In this document: positions 7,806-16,218 of the stretch, one piece after another
Numbering within the stretch: the stretch's first letter is position 1
Layout: each line of letters starts with the position of its first letter
Virus record (IMG/VR): IMGVR_UViG_3300027906_000192
Span: 1 to 20,795 of that record
Reading direction: 5' to 3' (one strand)
From: a virus
DNA: 20,795 nucleotides
Position numbers and translations under genes: made by a program
Notes under the pieces: model-generated
What the model saw: only the letters and a program-made list of their open reading frames with translations
What the model was told of the DNA's origin: nothing
Databases searched by the model: none

Positions 7806-9032
7806 ATGGCAAAACCAGATGGAGGTTTAATACAAGAAACTAATGCACAATATTACGCTGGATCACAAACATTTTTGGCAGATGGAGCTAATAACATATT
7901 CACGACTACTTTTAATACAGACTTAATTTTTGGGAGTTATGATCCTACAGCTGTGAATTATGCAAATAACAATTTTAAGTTATTTACTAGTCCTACTGGG
8001 ATTGCAGGGTCATATACAGAATATGTTCAAGCTTACACTGTATCTAACAATGCGATTACTCTTACAGCTACACCCGCTTTAAATACAGTTATAGTAGTCC
8101 AGCTTAAAACTTTAACTGGGGGAAATTATGGCAACGAAGATGCGTACGGAAATGTAGTAGAAGAAAATTACGGTAATTATGCTTATATAAAAGTATCTGA
8201 ATTAATTACTAATTTCTTAGTAGGATATGTTGGACAAGGGAAGATCATACAAAATGTTAAAAGGAATGATGTTATTTTTCATGTTAAAAGAGCATTGCAA
8301 GAATTTAGCTATGATACTTTACCCAGTATTAAATCACAAGAAGCTACTATCCCCCACAACTTATCCATCCCCATCCCCCAAGACTACGTTAATTACGTGA
8401 AGATGTCATGGGTTGACCAGTTAGGTGTTAAACACATTATATATCCCACCACATTAACTTCTAATCCCGATAGTTTATTACCTCAAGATTGGCAGGGAAC
8501 TCCAATACAGGATAGTTTTAGTGAGGATTTGGATGCAACTTCTTTAACAGAAGCAAGATGGGCTAATGCAAATGACCGCTTAATAAACGGAAATTTAAAT
8601 TTAAATGAAATAAATCAAGGTATTTATCCAGGAAGTTGGTATGGGTTTGGTTATGAAGGATTTTGGGGAGAAAGATACGGATTAGATCCTGAAACTTCTC
8701 AAAGGAATGGCTGGTTCACAATGAATCACCGTGAAGGAACCATGGCCTTTTCCAGTAACCTTAGGGATGCTTTAATAATTTTTGAGTATATATCTGACGG
8801 GTTAGCTTACGACCAAGATATGAAAGTACCTAAAATGGCAGAGGAAGCTATTTATGCTTATGTAAATCACGCTGTACTTTCTACCAAAGTTAACACCCCT
8901 GAATATATAGTTAATAGATACAAAAGAGAAAAAAGTGCTAAACTTCGTAATGCAAAAATTAGATTATCTAATGTTAAATTAGATGAAATAGTTCAAGTAA
9001 TGCGTAATAAATCTAAATGGATTAAAAGTTAA
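7806..9032 (+). CDS. P22 gp4-like ring/stabilisation protein with extra N-terminal beta domain
   Basis: This is a predicted tail stabilisation or ring protein of 408 residues made of two parts. Residues 1 to about 110 form a small beta-rich domain (FLADGANNIFTTTF near 20-33, then EYVQAYTVSNNAITLTATP and VIVVQLKTL). It resembles the N-terminal adaptor domains of T7-type tail fibres and similar virion proteins. From about residue 122 (YIKVSELITNFLVGYVGQG) the connector portion begins, with IFHVKRALQEFSYDTLP, a W/Y-rich middle around residues 275-300 and a basic helical C-terminus (YIVNRYKREKSAKLRNAKIR). The helix-rich plan and position recall P22 gp4 and the crAss-like equivalents. It lies between the first ring gene and the long tail gene, with gaps of only six and four bases. 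The N-terminal comparison is by pattern only and could be coincidental. Confidence 0.65.
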   Translation: MAKPDGGLIQETNAQYYAGSQTFLADGANNIFTTTFNTDLIFGSYDPTAVNYANNNFKLFTSPTGIAGSYTEYVQAYTVSNNAITLTATPALNTVIVVQLKTLTGGNYGNEDAYGNVVEENYGNYAYIKVSELITNFLVGYVGQGKIIQNVKRNDVIFHVKRALQEFSYDTLPSIKSQEATIPHNLSIPIPQDYVNYVKMSWVDQLGVKHIIYPTTLTSNPDSLLPQDWQGTPIQDSFSEDLDATSLTEARWANANDRLINGNLNLNEINQGIYPGSWYGFGYEGFWGERYGLDPETSQRNGWFTMNHREGTMAFSSNLRDALIIFEYISDGLAYDQDMKVPKMAEEAIYAYVNHAVLSTKVNTPEYIVNRYKREKSAKLRNAKIRLSNVKLDEIVQVMRNKSKWIKS

Positions 9033-9036
9033 ATAA

Positions 9037-12000
9037 ATGGCAGAAGTTAAAAATGCTTTTATAAAGTCTAAAATGAATTTAGACCTAGATGCTCGATTAG
9101 TACCTAATGGAGAATATAGGCAAGGCTTTAATATACAGGTTAGTAAATCTGAAGGTGATGACGTCGGCGCATTAGAAAATGTACTAGGGAATGAAGTTGT
9201 TGCTGATTTTGCATCTATAGCTGGAGTGAGTAATTTACAAGTAATAGGCCAATTTACAAGTCCCGTTAATAATACTATATTTGTATTTTTAACAAATAAT
9301 ACTGACCCCACATATTCTACACAACCTACTTTTAACCCAACTGCTAGTAATTTTGTATATGCGTATAATACTTTATCAGGAGAGTCAGTTAATTTAGTAT
9401 CAGGGGCATTCTTAAATTTTTCAACTACAAATTTAATAACAGGTGTAAGTTTGCTTGAAAATTTATTATTTTTTACAGATAATAGAAATCAACCTAGAAA
9501 AATTAATATAACGCGCACTGCCACATATTACACTAATGAAGACCAAATTTCTGTTGCTAAATATGCTCCATTCCAAGCTATAATTTTATATAAAAACTCT
9601 ACAACTCCCGACCCTAACAATGGGGATACCCCTCTTTCTGGGTATGAAAGTACTATGTACGATGTTATTAGCCCCCTTTTACCTGACGGGTCTAAACAAA
9701 ACCCTTATTTTCAAGGTACTTATAATGCTGCAACATCCCCACCTACATATAATTCAACTTACGCAGGGGATCCCGATTATTTAGAGGATAAGTTTGTTAG
9801 GTTTAGTTATAGGTTCAAGTTTGATGATAATGAATACTCTGTAATAGCACCCTTTACACAAGCATGTTTTATACCGCAGCAAGATGGTTATTTTTTAACC
9901 ACAGGGGGAGCTGCCACTACAACTGATGAAGATGAAACATTAAGAAGTAGTATTGTAAGATTTATGAAAAATAAAGTAAATGAGGTTGTTTTACAGATCC
10001 CATTACCTTATAATGCTGCTGGAAATGTTATTACAGGAAATAACTTAGCTACAGAATTAAAAATTCAAGAAATTGAAATTCTATATGCAGAGGATTTTAG
10101 TGCTAATGTTCAAATATTAGAATCTTTAGATTCTACTAAATTTGGAAGTGGGGAAATTATAGAATATACTTATCAAGCAACTAAGCCCTATAGAAGTCTA
10201 CCGGAAAGTGATCTAGTCCGTGTTTATGATAAAGTTCCTGTAAGAGCACTGTCCCAAGAAGTTATTGGTAATAGAGTTGTTTATGGAAATTTTCAAAATA
10301 AACATACCCCTCCTTCTAGCTTAAATTATAATGTAGGCGCATCTCAAAGATCTCCATTTAGTGTAACTGAAGGGAATACGTCAATAGTTGAATATCCTAA
10401 TAGTACTTTAAAACAAAATAGAAATTATCAGGTAGGTGTAGTATTATCTGACAGATATGGAAGATCATCTACTACTTTATTATCAAATAATCAAGCACAA
10501 AGTATTTTAAGTGGAGAAGCTTTTGATGCATCAACTGTTTACCATAATTACAGGGTGCTCAATGATACTACCAATTTGCCTATGAGTACTTTTAGGGGGG
10601 ACTCTCTAAAAATTTTATTTCAAGAAACTATAGAAAGCAATTCTTTCCAAAGTGCTGGTACTCCCGGATTATATAACGGGTCGGTAGGATCTTCAACTTA
10701 TAATCCTTTAGGATGGTACACATATAAAATAGTAGTAAAACAAATAGAGCAAGAGTATTATAATGTTTATACTCCCGGCATTCTAGATGGTCCACCGAAT
10801 GGGGCAACTACAGATGATGCGGTAGGACAAGTTGGTTTTGTAACTTTAATAAGTGATAATATAAATAAAGTACCCAAGGATTTAGTTGATGTAGGACCTG
10901 ATCAAAAACAATTTAGAAGTAGTGTCAGATTATTCGGAAGAGTAACGCCAGAATCATCGGCAACGCCAAGTTATAACACTCCTTTTTACCCTAGCACAAC
11001 ATCACTTATAAGTGAATTTAATTCTATTATTGCAATAGGGAGCCAAAACAATTTATTTGGGACGGCTGGAACCCCTGAAATTTATGATGAGGAATCAAAT
11101 CCGTTTGTAACTCGTATAAGTCAAATACCAACAAATCCTATAGGGTCTTTAAAAAGTGCTGCAACTTCTTATCCCTTTAAATTAGGGGTTTTTGAAACAT
11201 CTCCCTTTGAGTCGTTGCTAGATATTTATTATGAGACATCTTCTTCAGGGTTAATATCTGTTTTAAACAGCGCTATTTTGCAAGGTGATGTAAATTTATC
11301 TACAGGGTTATTTAATTTTACTCCGGATTTTAAAGAAAGTGATCCAGTAGATACGATAATATTAGCGACGTTTGCGCCTCAAACTGCCGCAAGCTTAGCG
11401 GCTGGTGATCTTCCAGTTGCTACATCAGATCTTCATATTGCAAAAATTGAAAATGGTAAGGGCGACGAAGTCCAAATTGGTGATATTGGAGATTTCAAAC
11501 TTGAGCGAATTGCAAAAACGTCATCTGCACCAGTTGATATTAACATTCCGGCTACATTTGATCATTATAATATTAAAACCAATAAACTTTTTTATTATGG
11601 TGTAAATTCTAATACAGAAGATAGATATGTATTTTCATTTACTAATGGTACGGAAACAAACGCTTTAACTGGCACCATTCCATTACAAAATGTTACTCCT
11701 ATAATATATAAGACTGATATATCTAATCCCATCTCTTCTGCTACTATTATTTTAGCCGTGGGGGATAAAACCATTAATGCTAATAATGCAGACTTTAACG
11801 CAGTTAATGGAAGCGCGGATAGTTCTATTGTAGACGAAAATGAATTTCCTCAAAACAAAAGAAGTTTAGAGTGGAGTATCACATCGGCTACACCTAGTAA
11901 TGTTTTTACAATAAATCCTATTACAGGAGTAATAACTGTAGATCAAGATGCAGATCCTAGTGGGTTATATAATTTAGATGTGCGAGTAAGAGATGCGACA

Positions 12001-13437
12001 TTGCACAAAGATTTAACATTAACAGTTACTTTCGGAGAAAAAACGGTAAATCCTGGGTTTGGGTCAACAGAAGAAAGTGTAGTTTCAGAAGCATTAACTA
12101 CTAACGGTGGGAGTTCTTTAGCTATTTACTGGACTTCGGACGCAACTAATGCAAATCAAAATGAAGGTTTAGATAGAACTGTAGGTGGGGTTGGTACTAC
12201 TGCTTTAGCTCTATCTAATACATTAGGGTTCACAAGTGAGGGATACACCAATACCGCAAGCTATAATAGCGGCGGCCCCTCCCCAATTACTTATAAAAAT
12301 ACTGATTATAACGCAATAGGTAGTGCTAAAGGTGTTTTACCTCAAGCAGATGGAGGCCTTTCGGCTGGGACGGGGTATGTAACAGTAAATATAAATTTAA
12401 TGAGCGATGGGTTTGAGGACTTTAATATGAATCAGCCTACTCCCTCAGAGGTATTTGCCATGTTCCCTGTAATTCTCCAGTATAGATCAGCAGGGGGTGG
12501 TCCGAATTCATGGGTAACTGCAAAAGATGTAGAAGGTAATGATTGTACCTTTGGAGGAACACAAAAGAATATTTACGATTATTATGGAGGGGGCAAGCAG
12601 CCTCTTAACGACCAGACTACTTTACAGTACACTGGAACAACGTTTTATAATACACTAGCGGAACATTATAGTTCTTTTGGAGTACAAGCCACAAGTGCTG
12701 GTAACAATAACAATAATGCTTTAAATTCAACTTGTATGGAAATGTGGGTTGAATCTATGAGTAGTAACCACATAGATGGACTTTGGTCTAGTGTATCTAA
12801 GACTTTTGTAATGGGAGAAAGCCAAAGCTATGACTCTTCTTATAATAAGTTTGGGGATTACAGATTGGTTGTAAGGTATCCATGGGGATTAGACAACACT
12901 ACTGGTTCCTCTACTAATTATATAGTAGCGGGATATAATCAAACTCCTAGTGGGGAATGGAATAATAAATCCCTTTTTGAATATAATATTCAGTGGGGAG
13001 ACTTTTATTATCCTGGTTATTCTTCAGCTAATTCTTATTCTTATAGACTTTCGGGGTTGGGATATAGTGGGCCAAGTATAGCCGCGTCCGCAACTCCGTC
13101 ACCAAGTAGAGAATTTTTTGCCCGAGAGTGGCACTTAAAATATGTAAGTCAACTTTATACCGATGCTGCATTGACCACCCCTTGGAATCCCGATACCTCA
13201 ACTCAACCTTGGAGTCCTAGTAATGCTTGGTATTCTTACAGCCCTAATAGTAGTGATATAAACGCAACGAGTGGAACTGATTTTTCTAATGTTTCTAATT
13301 TTGGTGGTATAAATTATAATCAAACCTATAATAATACGAATAGAAGGTGGGTGGCATATTTTGGCCCTGATGGCAAAAAAGTTGCTAGTTATGCACATCC
13401 AGTTATAACAGGAAGAGGATCACCTCTTAATTATTAG
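9037..13437 (+). CDS. Very long tail tube / muzzle-like protein with adhesion-like C-terminal half
   Basis: This is the largest complete gene, encoding 1466 residues. The N-terminus (MAEVKNAFIKSKMNLDLDAR, then PNGEYRQGFNIQVSKSEG) is the signature I associate with the tail tube or muzzle protein of crAss-like and marine Bacteroidota phages. Residues 1 to about 850 are beta-rich with many short repeats of aromatic, N and T residues, consistent with a propeller-like tail body. Residues about 885-1002 look like an Ig/cadherin-like domain: FTINPITGVITVDQDAD followed by YNLDVRVRDA is the typical strand pattern. The remaining 460 residues are rich in G, S, N, Y and W and low in K and E, like receptor-binding modules. 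An in-frame TAA directly abuts the ATG, fixing the start. The next gene appears to carry the usual C-terminal part of this protein. Host-binding function is inferred. Confidence 0.7.
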   Translation: MAEVKNAFIKSKMNLDLDARLVPNGEYRQGFNIQVSKSEGDDVGALENVLGNEVVADFASIAGVSNLQVIGQFTSPVNNTIFVFLTNNTDPTYSTQPTFNPTASNFVYAYNTLSGESVNLVSGAFLNFSTTNLITGVSLLENLLFFTDNRNQPRKINITRTATYYTNEDQISVAKYAPFQAIILYKNSTTPDPNNGDTPLSGYESTMYDVISPLLPDGSKQNPYFQGTYNAATSPPTYNSTYAGDPDYLEDKFVRFSYRFKFDDNEYSVIAPFTQACFIPQQDGYFLTTGGAATTTDEDETLRSSIVRFMKNKVNEVVLQIPLPYNAAGNVITGNNLATELKIQEIEILYAEDFSANVQILESLDSTKFGSGEIIEYTYQATKPYRSLPESDLVRVYDKVPVRALSQEVIGNRVVYGNFQNKHTPPSSLNYNVGASQRSPFSVTEGNTSIVEYPNSTLKQNRNYQVGVVLSDRYGRSSTTLLSNNQAQSILSGEAFDASTVYHNYRVLNDTTNLPMSTFRGDSLKILFQETIESNSFQSAGTPGLYNGSVGSSTYNPLGWYTYKIVVKQIEQEYYNVYTPGILDGPPNGATTDDAVGQVGFVTLISDNINKVPKDLVDVGPDQKQFRSSVRLFGRVTPESSATPSYNTPFYPSTTSLISEFNSIIAIGSQNNLFGTAGTPEIYDEESNPFVTRISQIPTNPIGSLKSAATSYPFKLGVFETSPFESLLDIYYETSSSGLISVLNSAILQGDVNLSTGLFNFTPDFKESDPVDTIILATFAPQTAASLAAGDLPVATSDLHIAKIENGKGDEVQIGDIGDFKLERIAKTSSAPVDINIPATFDHYNIKTNKLFYYGVNSNTEDRYVFSFTNGTETNALTGTIPLQNVTPIIYKTDISNPISSATIILAVGDKTINANNADFNAVNGSADSSIVDENEFPQNKRSLEWSITSATPSNVFTINPITGVITVDQDADPSGLYNLDVRVRDATLHKDLTLTVTFGEKTVNPGFGSTEESVVSEALTTNGGSSLAIYWTSDATNANQNEGLDRTVGGVGTTALALSNTLGFTSEGYTNTASYNSGGPSPITYKNTDYNAIGSAKGVLPQADGGLSAGTGYVTVNINLMSDGFEDFNMNQPTPSEVFAMFPVILQYRSAGGGPNSWVTAKDVEGNDCTFGGTQKNIYDYYGGGKQPLNDQTTLQYTGTTFYNTLAEHYSSFGVQATSAGNNNNNALNSTCMEMWVESMSSNHIDGLWSSVSKTFVMGESQSYDSSYNKFGDYRLVVRYPWGLDNTTGSSTNYIVAGYNQTPSGEWNNKSLFEYNIQWGDFYYPGYSSANSYSYRLSGLGYSGPSIAASATPSPSREFFAREWHLKYVSQLYTDAALTTPWNPDTSTQPWSPSNAWYSYSPNSSDINATSGTDFSNVSNFGGINYNQTYNNTNRRWVAYFGPDGKKVASYAHPVITGRGSPLNY
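13413..13428 (+). other. Small hairpin at the end of the long tail gene
   Basis: AAGAGG (13413-13418) pairs perfectly with CCTCTT (13423-13428) around the loop ATCA, within the last codons before the stop. Only AATTATTAG follows, so it is not a convincing terminator. It could be chance. Confidence 0.3.
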
Positions 13438-13471
13438 TAACTAATATAACAAATAAGTAATTATAAAATAA

Positions 13472-14986
13472 ATGGCTGCTATAATAGAAATAAAATACTT
13501 TAATAGTTTTTTATTAAAAAAAACAGTAAAAGCTGATTACACACCGGTATGGAATGGGTCTTTTGGTATACCCGGTTATAATCCTGGTGAGTCCGGAGTT
13601 GCTACTCCTGCAGTTGCTGACCCCGATAGGAATTGGATGGTGGAAGAATCACGTATTGACGGGGGATATAATAATGCTTCAGTAGGTTATGGTGCAAAAG
13701 CTTATTTAGTAGAGGAAGAGCCCAGCTCTACTGTTAGAACAAATGCTCTTATATATTCTGGTATATTTAATTCTACTACGGGAATAAACAATAGTAACGT
13801 ATTTAGTGTTGCTGAAGATATAACAAGAGCTTTAGATCCCTCGAATGGCACAATACAAAAACTTTATGCACAAGATTATTACTTAACAATATTCCAGGAA
13901 AATAAAGTTAGTAGAGCACCTATAAATAAAAATGTTATATACTCAGCTGAAGGGAATCCAACCGTAACAACGAGTAACATGGTTATAGGAGAGCCGCAAG
14001 CTTATGCTGGGAATTTTGGTATTAGTAGAAATCCGGAAAGCCATGCAGTTTACGGTTTTAGACAGTATTTTACTGATAAAGATAGAAATGCAGTATTAAG
14101 ATTATCTAATGATGGACTAACAGAAATACAGCGATATGGAATGTATGACTTTTTTAGAGACAAACTAAGCGCTTTAGATAGCCAATTTTCTTTAGGAAAA
14201 ATTCCCGGGATGTGGGATATTCATACTAAACAATACGTAGTATCATTACAACCTGCTGATAATTATTCCATAGATGCTTTAGGAAACAAAGCTAATGTGG
14301 CTTACTATACTACTTCTTTTGACGAAAATGTGGGGGGATGGACTAGTTTTTATAACTATAAACCAGCTTTTGGGACAAGCTTAAAAAATTTGTATTATAC
14401 CTTTGATAATGGAACTAGTACGGCACTGCAAGCCAAGTTATACCAACATAATTCTAATTCCGTTTATAGATCTAACTTTTATGGTGCTCAATTTAAAGCT
14501 AGTATTACTTTTATTTTTAACCCTAATCCAAGTACCCCTAAAGTATTTAAAACAATAAATTACGAAGGAAGTAATGGGTGGCAAGTAGATAGTATAATAT
14601 CTGATAGTACAGGTGTAGGCAGTGTTAATACGGGTTGGGCTACAACTTCAATTGGACAAATATATCAGGAATCTAATACTAATGATTCATCTGCTGTTGT
14701 TTATAGCTATAACGAAGGCGCTTATGATAATTATGGTAATAAATATCCCGCACAATTGTTCCCGCCAATTAACTATGCAGGCTTTGTTAGAAAAGAAAAT
14801 AAATACTTTGCTACAATAGTAAATAATAGTCCTGCGGTTTCAGGAGAAGTAAGATATGGCAACCAAATGACCGGTATTAAAGGGTTTTTTACTACTGTAA
14901 CTATTTCAAATGATTTAGTCACTGACCCAGGGGGGATGAAAGAAATATTTGCTGTATCTTCGGAATACATAGGATCAGCTTATTAA
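13472..14986 (+). CDS. Tail protein, muzzle C-terminal-like
   Basis: This 504-residue tail protein has a recognisable core. NVFSVAEDITRALDPSNGTI (about residues 110-129) is followed by LYAQDYYLTIFQENKVSRAP, then GNFGISRNPESHAVYG and YFTDKDRNAVLRLSNDGLTE with YGMYDFFRD. Next come GKIPGMWDIHTKQYVVSL and a GGWTSFYNYKPAF segment. I associate this succession with the C-terminal region of the muzzle/tail-tube protein of crAss-like and marine phages, where I recall it in one chain with the MAEVKN-type N-terminus. Here the two are separate genes. An in-frame TAA immediately precedes the ATG, and the preceding gene ends in another frame 34 bases earlier with TAG-TAA. Two chains are therefore expected. 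The leader TAATTATAAAATAA has no Shine-Dalgarno sequence. The first 100 residues look less conserved. Confidence 0.65.
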   Translation: MAAIIEIKYFNSFLLKKTVKADYTPVWNGSFGIPGYNPGESGVATPAVADPDRNWMVEESRIDGGYNNASVGYGAKAYLVEEEPSSTVRTNALIYSGIFNSTTGINNSNVFSVAEDITRALDPSNGTIQKLYAQDYYLTIFQENKVSRAPINKNVIYSAEGNPTVTTSNMVIGEPQAYAGNFGISRNPESHAVYGFRQYFTDKDRNAVLRLSNDGLTEIQRYGMYDFFRDKLSALDSQFSLGKIPGMWDIHTKQYVVSLQPADNYSIDALGNKANVAYYTTSFDENVGGWTSFYNYKPAFGTSLKNLYYTFDNGTSTALQAKLYQHNSNSVYRSNFYGAQFKASITFIFNPNPSTPKVFKTINYEGSNGWQVDSIISDSTGVGSVNTGWATTSIGQIYQESNTNDSSAVVYSYNEGAYDNYGNKYPAQLFPPINYAGFVRKENKYFATIVNNSPAVSGEVRYGNQMTGIKGFFTTVTISNDLVTDPGGMKEIFAVSSEYIGSAY

Positions 14987-14991
14987 ATTAT

Positions 14992-15369
14992 ATGGAATTA
15001 GTAAAAACTAAAAACGACAATATTATAATGCACAACAATGGAGATATTGTTGATTGTGGGGATATCATACCTGTCACTCATGAATTTGCCGACCAAATAT
15101 ATTTAAGAAAAATGGTTATGCAAAAAAATCAATTGGTAGTTGGGGCAGAGCATAAACACGAGCATGTCTGGTTTTTATTAACTGGAAAAGTATTAATTAA
15201 AGAAAGCGGCGAAACAATTATGCATGAGGCACCTTGTTATACAATTTCAAAGCCAGGTGCTAAAAGAACAATTATAGCATTAGAAGAATCTATTTTTATG
15301 AATGTACATAAAAACCCGAATAACACGAAAAATATTAAAGAATTAGAAAATCAAATAGTAAACTTATGA
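14992..15369 (+). CDS. Small single-domain cupin-like protein
   Basis: This is a 125-residue protein with a cupin-type beta-barrel pattern. The first motif is GAEHKHEHVWFLLTGKVLI (residues 51-69), supplying His54, His56 and His58 and the conserved Gly65. The second motif region contains PCYTISKPGAKRTIIALEES with a late His106 (FMNVHKNP) that could complete a metal site. The usual motif-1 Glu is not at its standard spacing. The metal and reaction cannot be read from sequence. Cupins range from enzymes to non-catalytic binding domains. The gene is packed tightly in the virion block, five bases after the tail gene and overlapping the next start by ATGA, so it is co-translated with structural genes. 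A minor tail component, a chaperone or a sugar-modifying enzyme are all possible. Confidence 0.7.
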   Translation: MELVKTKNDNIIMHNNGDIVDCGDIIPVTHEFADQIYLRKMVMQKNQLVVGAEHKHEHVWFLLTGKVLIKESGETIMHEAPCYTISKPGAKRTIIALEESIFMNVHKNPNNTKNIKELENQIVNL

Positions 15370-16118
15370 GTTTTGTATTAGTAGCAGCAGGAATAGGCGC
15401 TGCAGCAGCCGTAGGGAGTGCCGCTATAGGGGCGCACCAACAAAAACAGGCTTCTAAACATAATAGAAATGAAGCCAACAGACTAGGTAAAGAAATCAAA
15501 AGATTAGAAACAAAAAGATCTTTAGAATTACCTGTAATTAATCCTTATGAAGGTGCCACAGATTTGTCTTTTATGATAGAGGATCTTTCAGGTATGCTTA
15601 GTAATCCTTTTGAAAATTTAGGGGTTGCAACAAAAGCCGCGGAAATACAAATGGAACAAACTGATCTTGCTTTAGCTAATACTTTGGATTTATTAGCTAC
15701 TACAGGAGCAAGCGCGGGTGGTGCTACAGCTTTAGCTAGAGCAGCTGCTGCCGGCAAAAAAGGAGTGGCTGCGAGTATAGAATCACAAGAAGCTAAAAAT
15801 CAACAAATGAGGGCACAAGGGGAAGCCAATTTGCAACAACAAAAAATGGCAGAAGCTCAAAGAGTGCAAAGCGGGAAGTTTGGTGAAGCTACTAGACAGC
15901 AGGATATAGACGCACAAGGCAAATTATTTGTCTTTAGAGAAGAAGACAATAGATTACTTGAACAACTTAATAGAAAACAAGCTCAAATGACTGGTCAGCA
16001 ACAAGCGGCTGCTCAAAGGAGTGCTGATGCGGCAAGTATTATGAGTAGTGGAATTAGTGCTGGAGCGCAAGTGCTGGGTTCTGGAGTAACTGCTTACGGA
16101 GCAAGCTTGGGAAACTAA
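15366..16118 (+). CDS. Internal virion (ejection) protein candidate, small
   Basis: This 250-residue protein is built like small internal virion proteins ejected with DNA (T7 gp14, P22 gp7 and crAss-like cargo proteins). Residues 2-23 form an A/G/V-rich hydrophobic segment (FVLVAAGIGAAAAVGSAAIG), able to enter a membrane. Residues 25-52 form a charged helix. A conserved-looking central block follows (NPFENLGVATKAAEIQMEQT, then ANTLDLLATTGASAGGATAL). A Q- and A-rich helical region runs to about residue 215. The C-terminus is again small-residue rich (SSGISAGAQVLGSGV). The ATG overlaps the cupin stop as ATGA, implying translational coupling. It is the first of three genes of rising size (250, 522, over 1000), recalling the T7 gp14-gp15-gp16 order. 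Function is inferred from composition and position. Confidence 0.65.
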   Translation: MSFVLVAAGIGAAAAVGSAAIGAHQQKQASKHNRNEANRLGKEIKRLETKRSLELPVINPYEGATDLSFMIEDLSGMLSNPFENLGVATKAAEIQMEQTDLALANTLDLLATTGASAGGATALARAAAAGKKGVAASIESQEAKNQQMRAQGEANLQQQKMAEAQRVQSGKFGEATRQQDIDAQGKLFVFREEDNRLLEQLNRKQAQMTGQQQAAAQRSADAASIMSSGISAGAQVLGSGVTAYGASLGN

Positions 16119-16120
16119 GT

Positions 16121-16134
16121 GGCCCGGCGGGGCC
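16121..16134 (+). other. GC-rich hairpin in a 100-base intergenic gap
   Basis: GGCCC (16121-16125) pairs with GGGCC (16130-16134) around GGCG, two bases after the stop codon. The bases beyond are AT-rich but not a T-run. Fourteen consecutive G/C bases stand out in this genome. It may attenuate or process transcripts. Confidence 0.4.
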
Positions 16135-16171
16135 TAAATTTAATAATAACGCATTGCAAAGTCAAATAAAA

Positions 16172-16179
16172 AAAGGAGG
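16172..16179 (+). promoter_or_regulatory. Orphan Shine-Dalgarno-like AAAGGAGG
   Basis: This is the only strong Shine-Dalgarno-like sequence noticed in an intergenic region. It follows a run of A but has no ATG, GTG or TTG at a usable distance. The next gene starts 39 bases after it. It may be chance, a remnant of a lost small gene, or part of an RNA structure (ATTGC at 16153-16157 can pair with GCAAT at 16179-16183). Confidence 0.2.
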
Positions 16180-16218
16180 CAATATAAACGCCACACGCTA
16201 GATTAAAAAATATAAATA

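Noticed and set aside
13430-13475. Sequencing frameshift or programmed frameshift joining the two tail genes
   Set aside because: There are stops TAG-TAA at the end of the first gene, and a TAA directly abuts the second ATG in its own frame, so a single base error would not join them.
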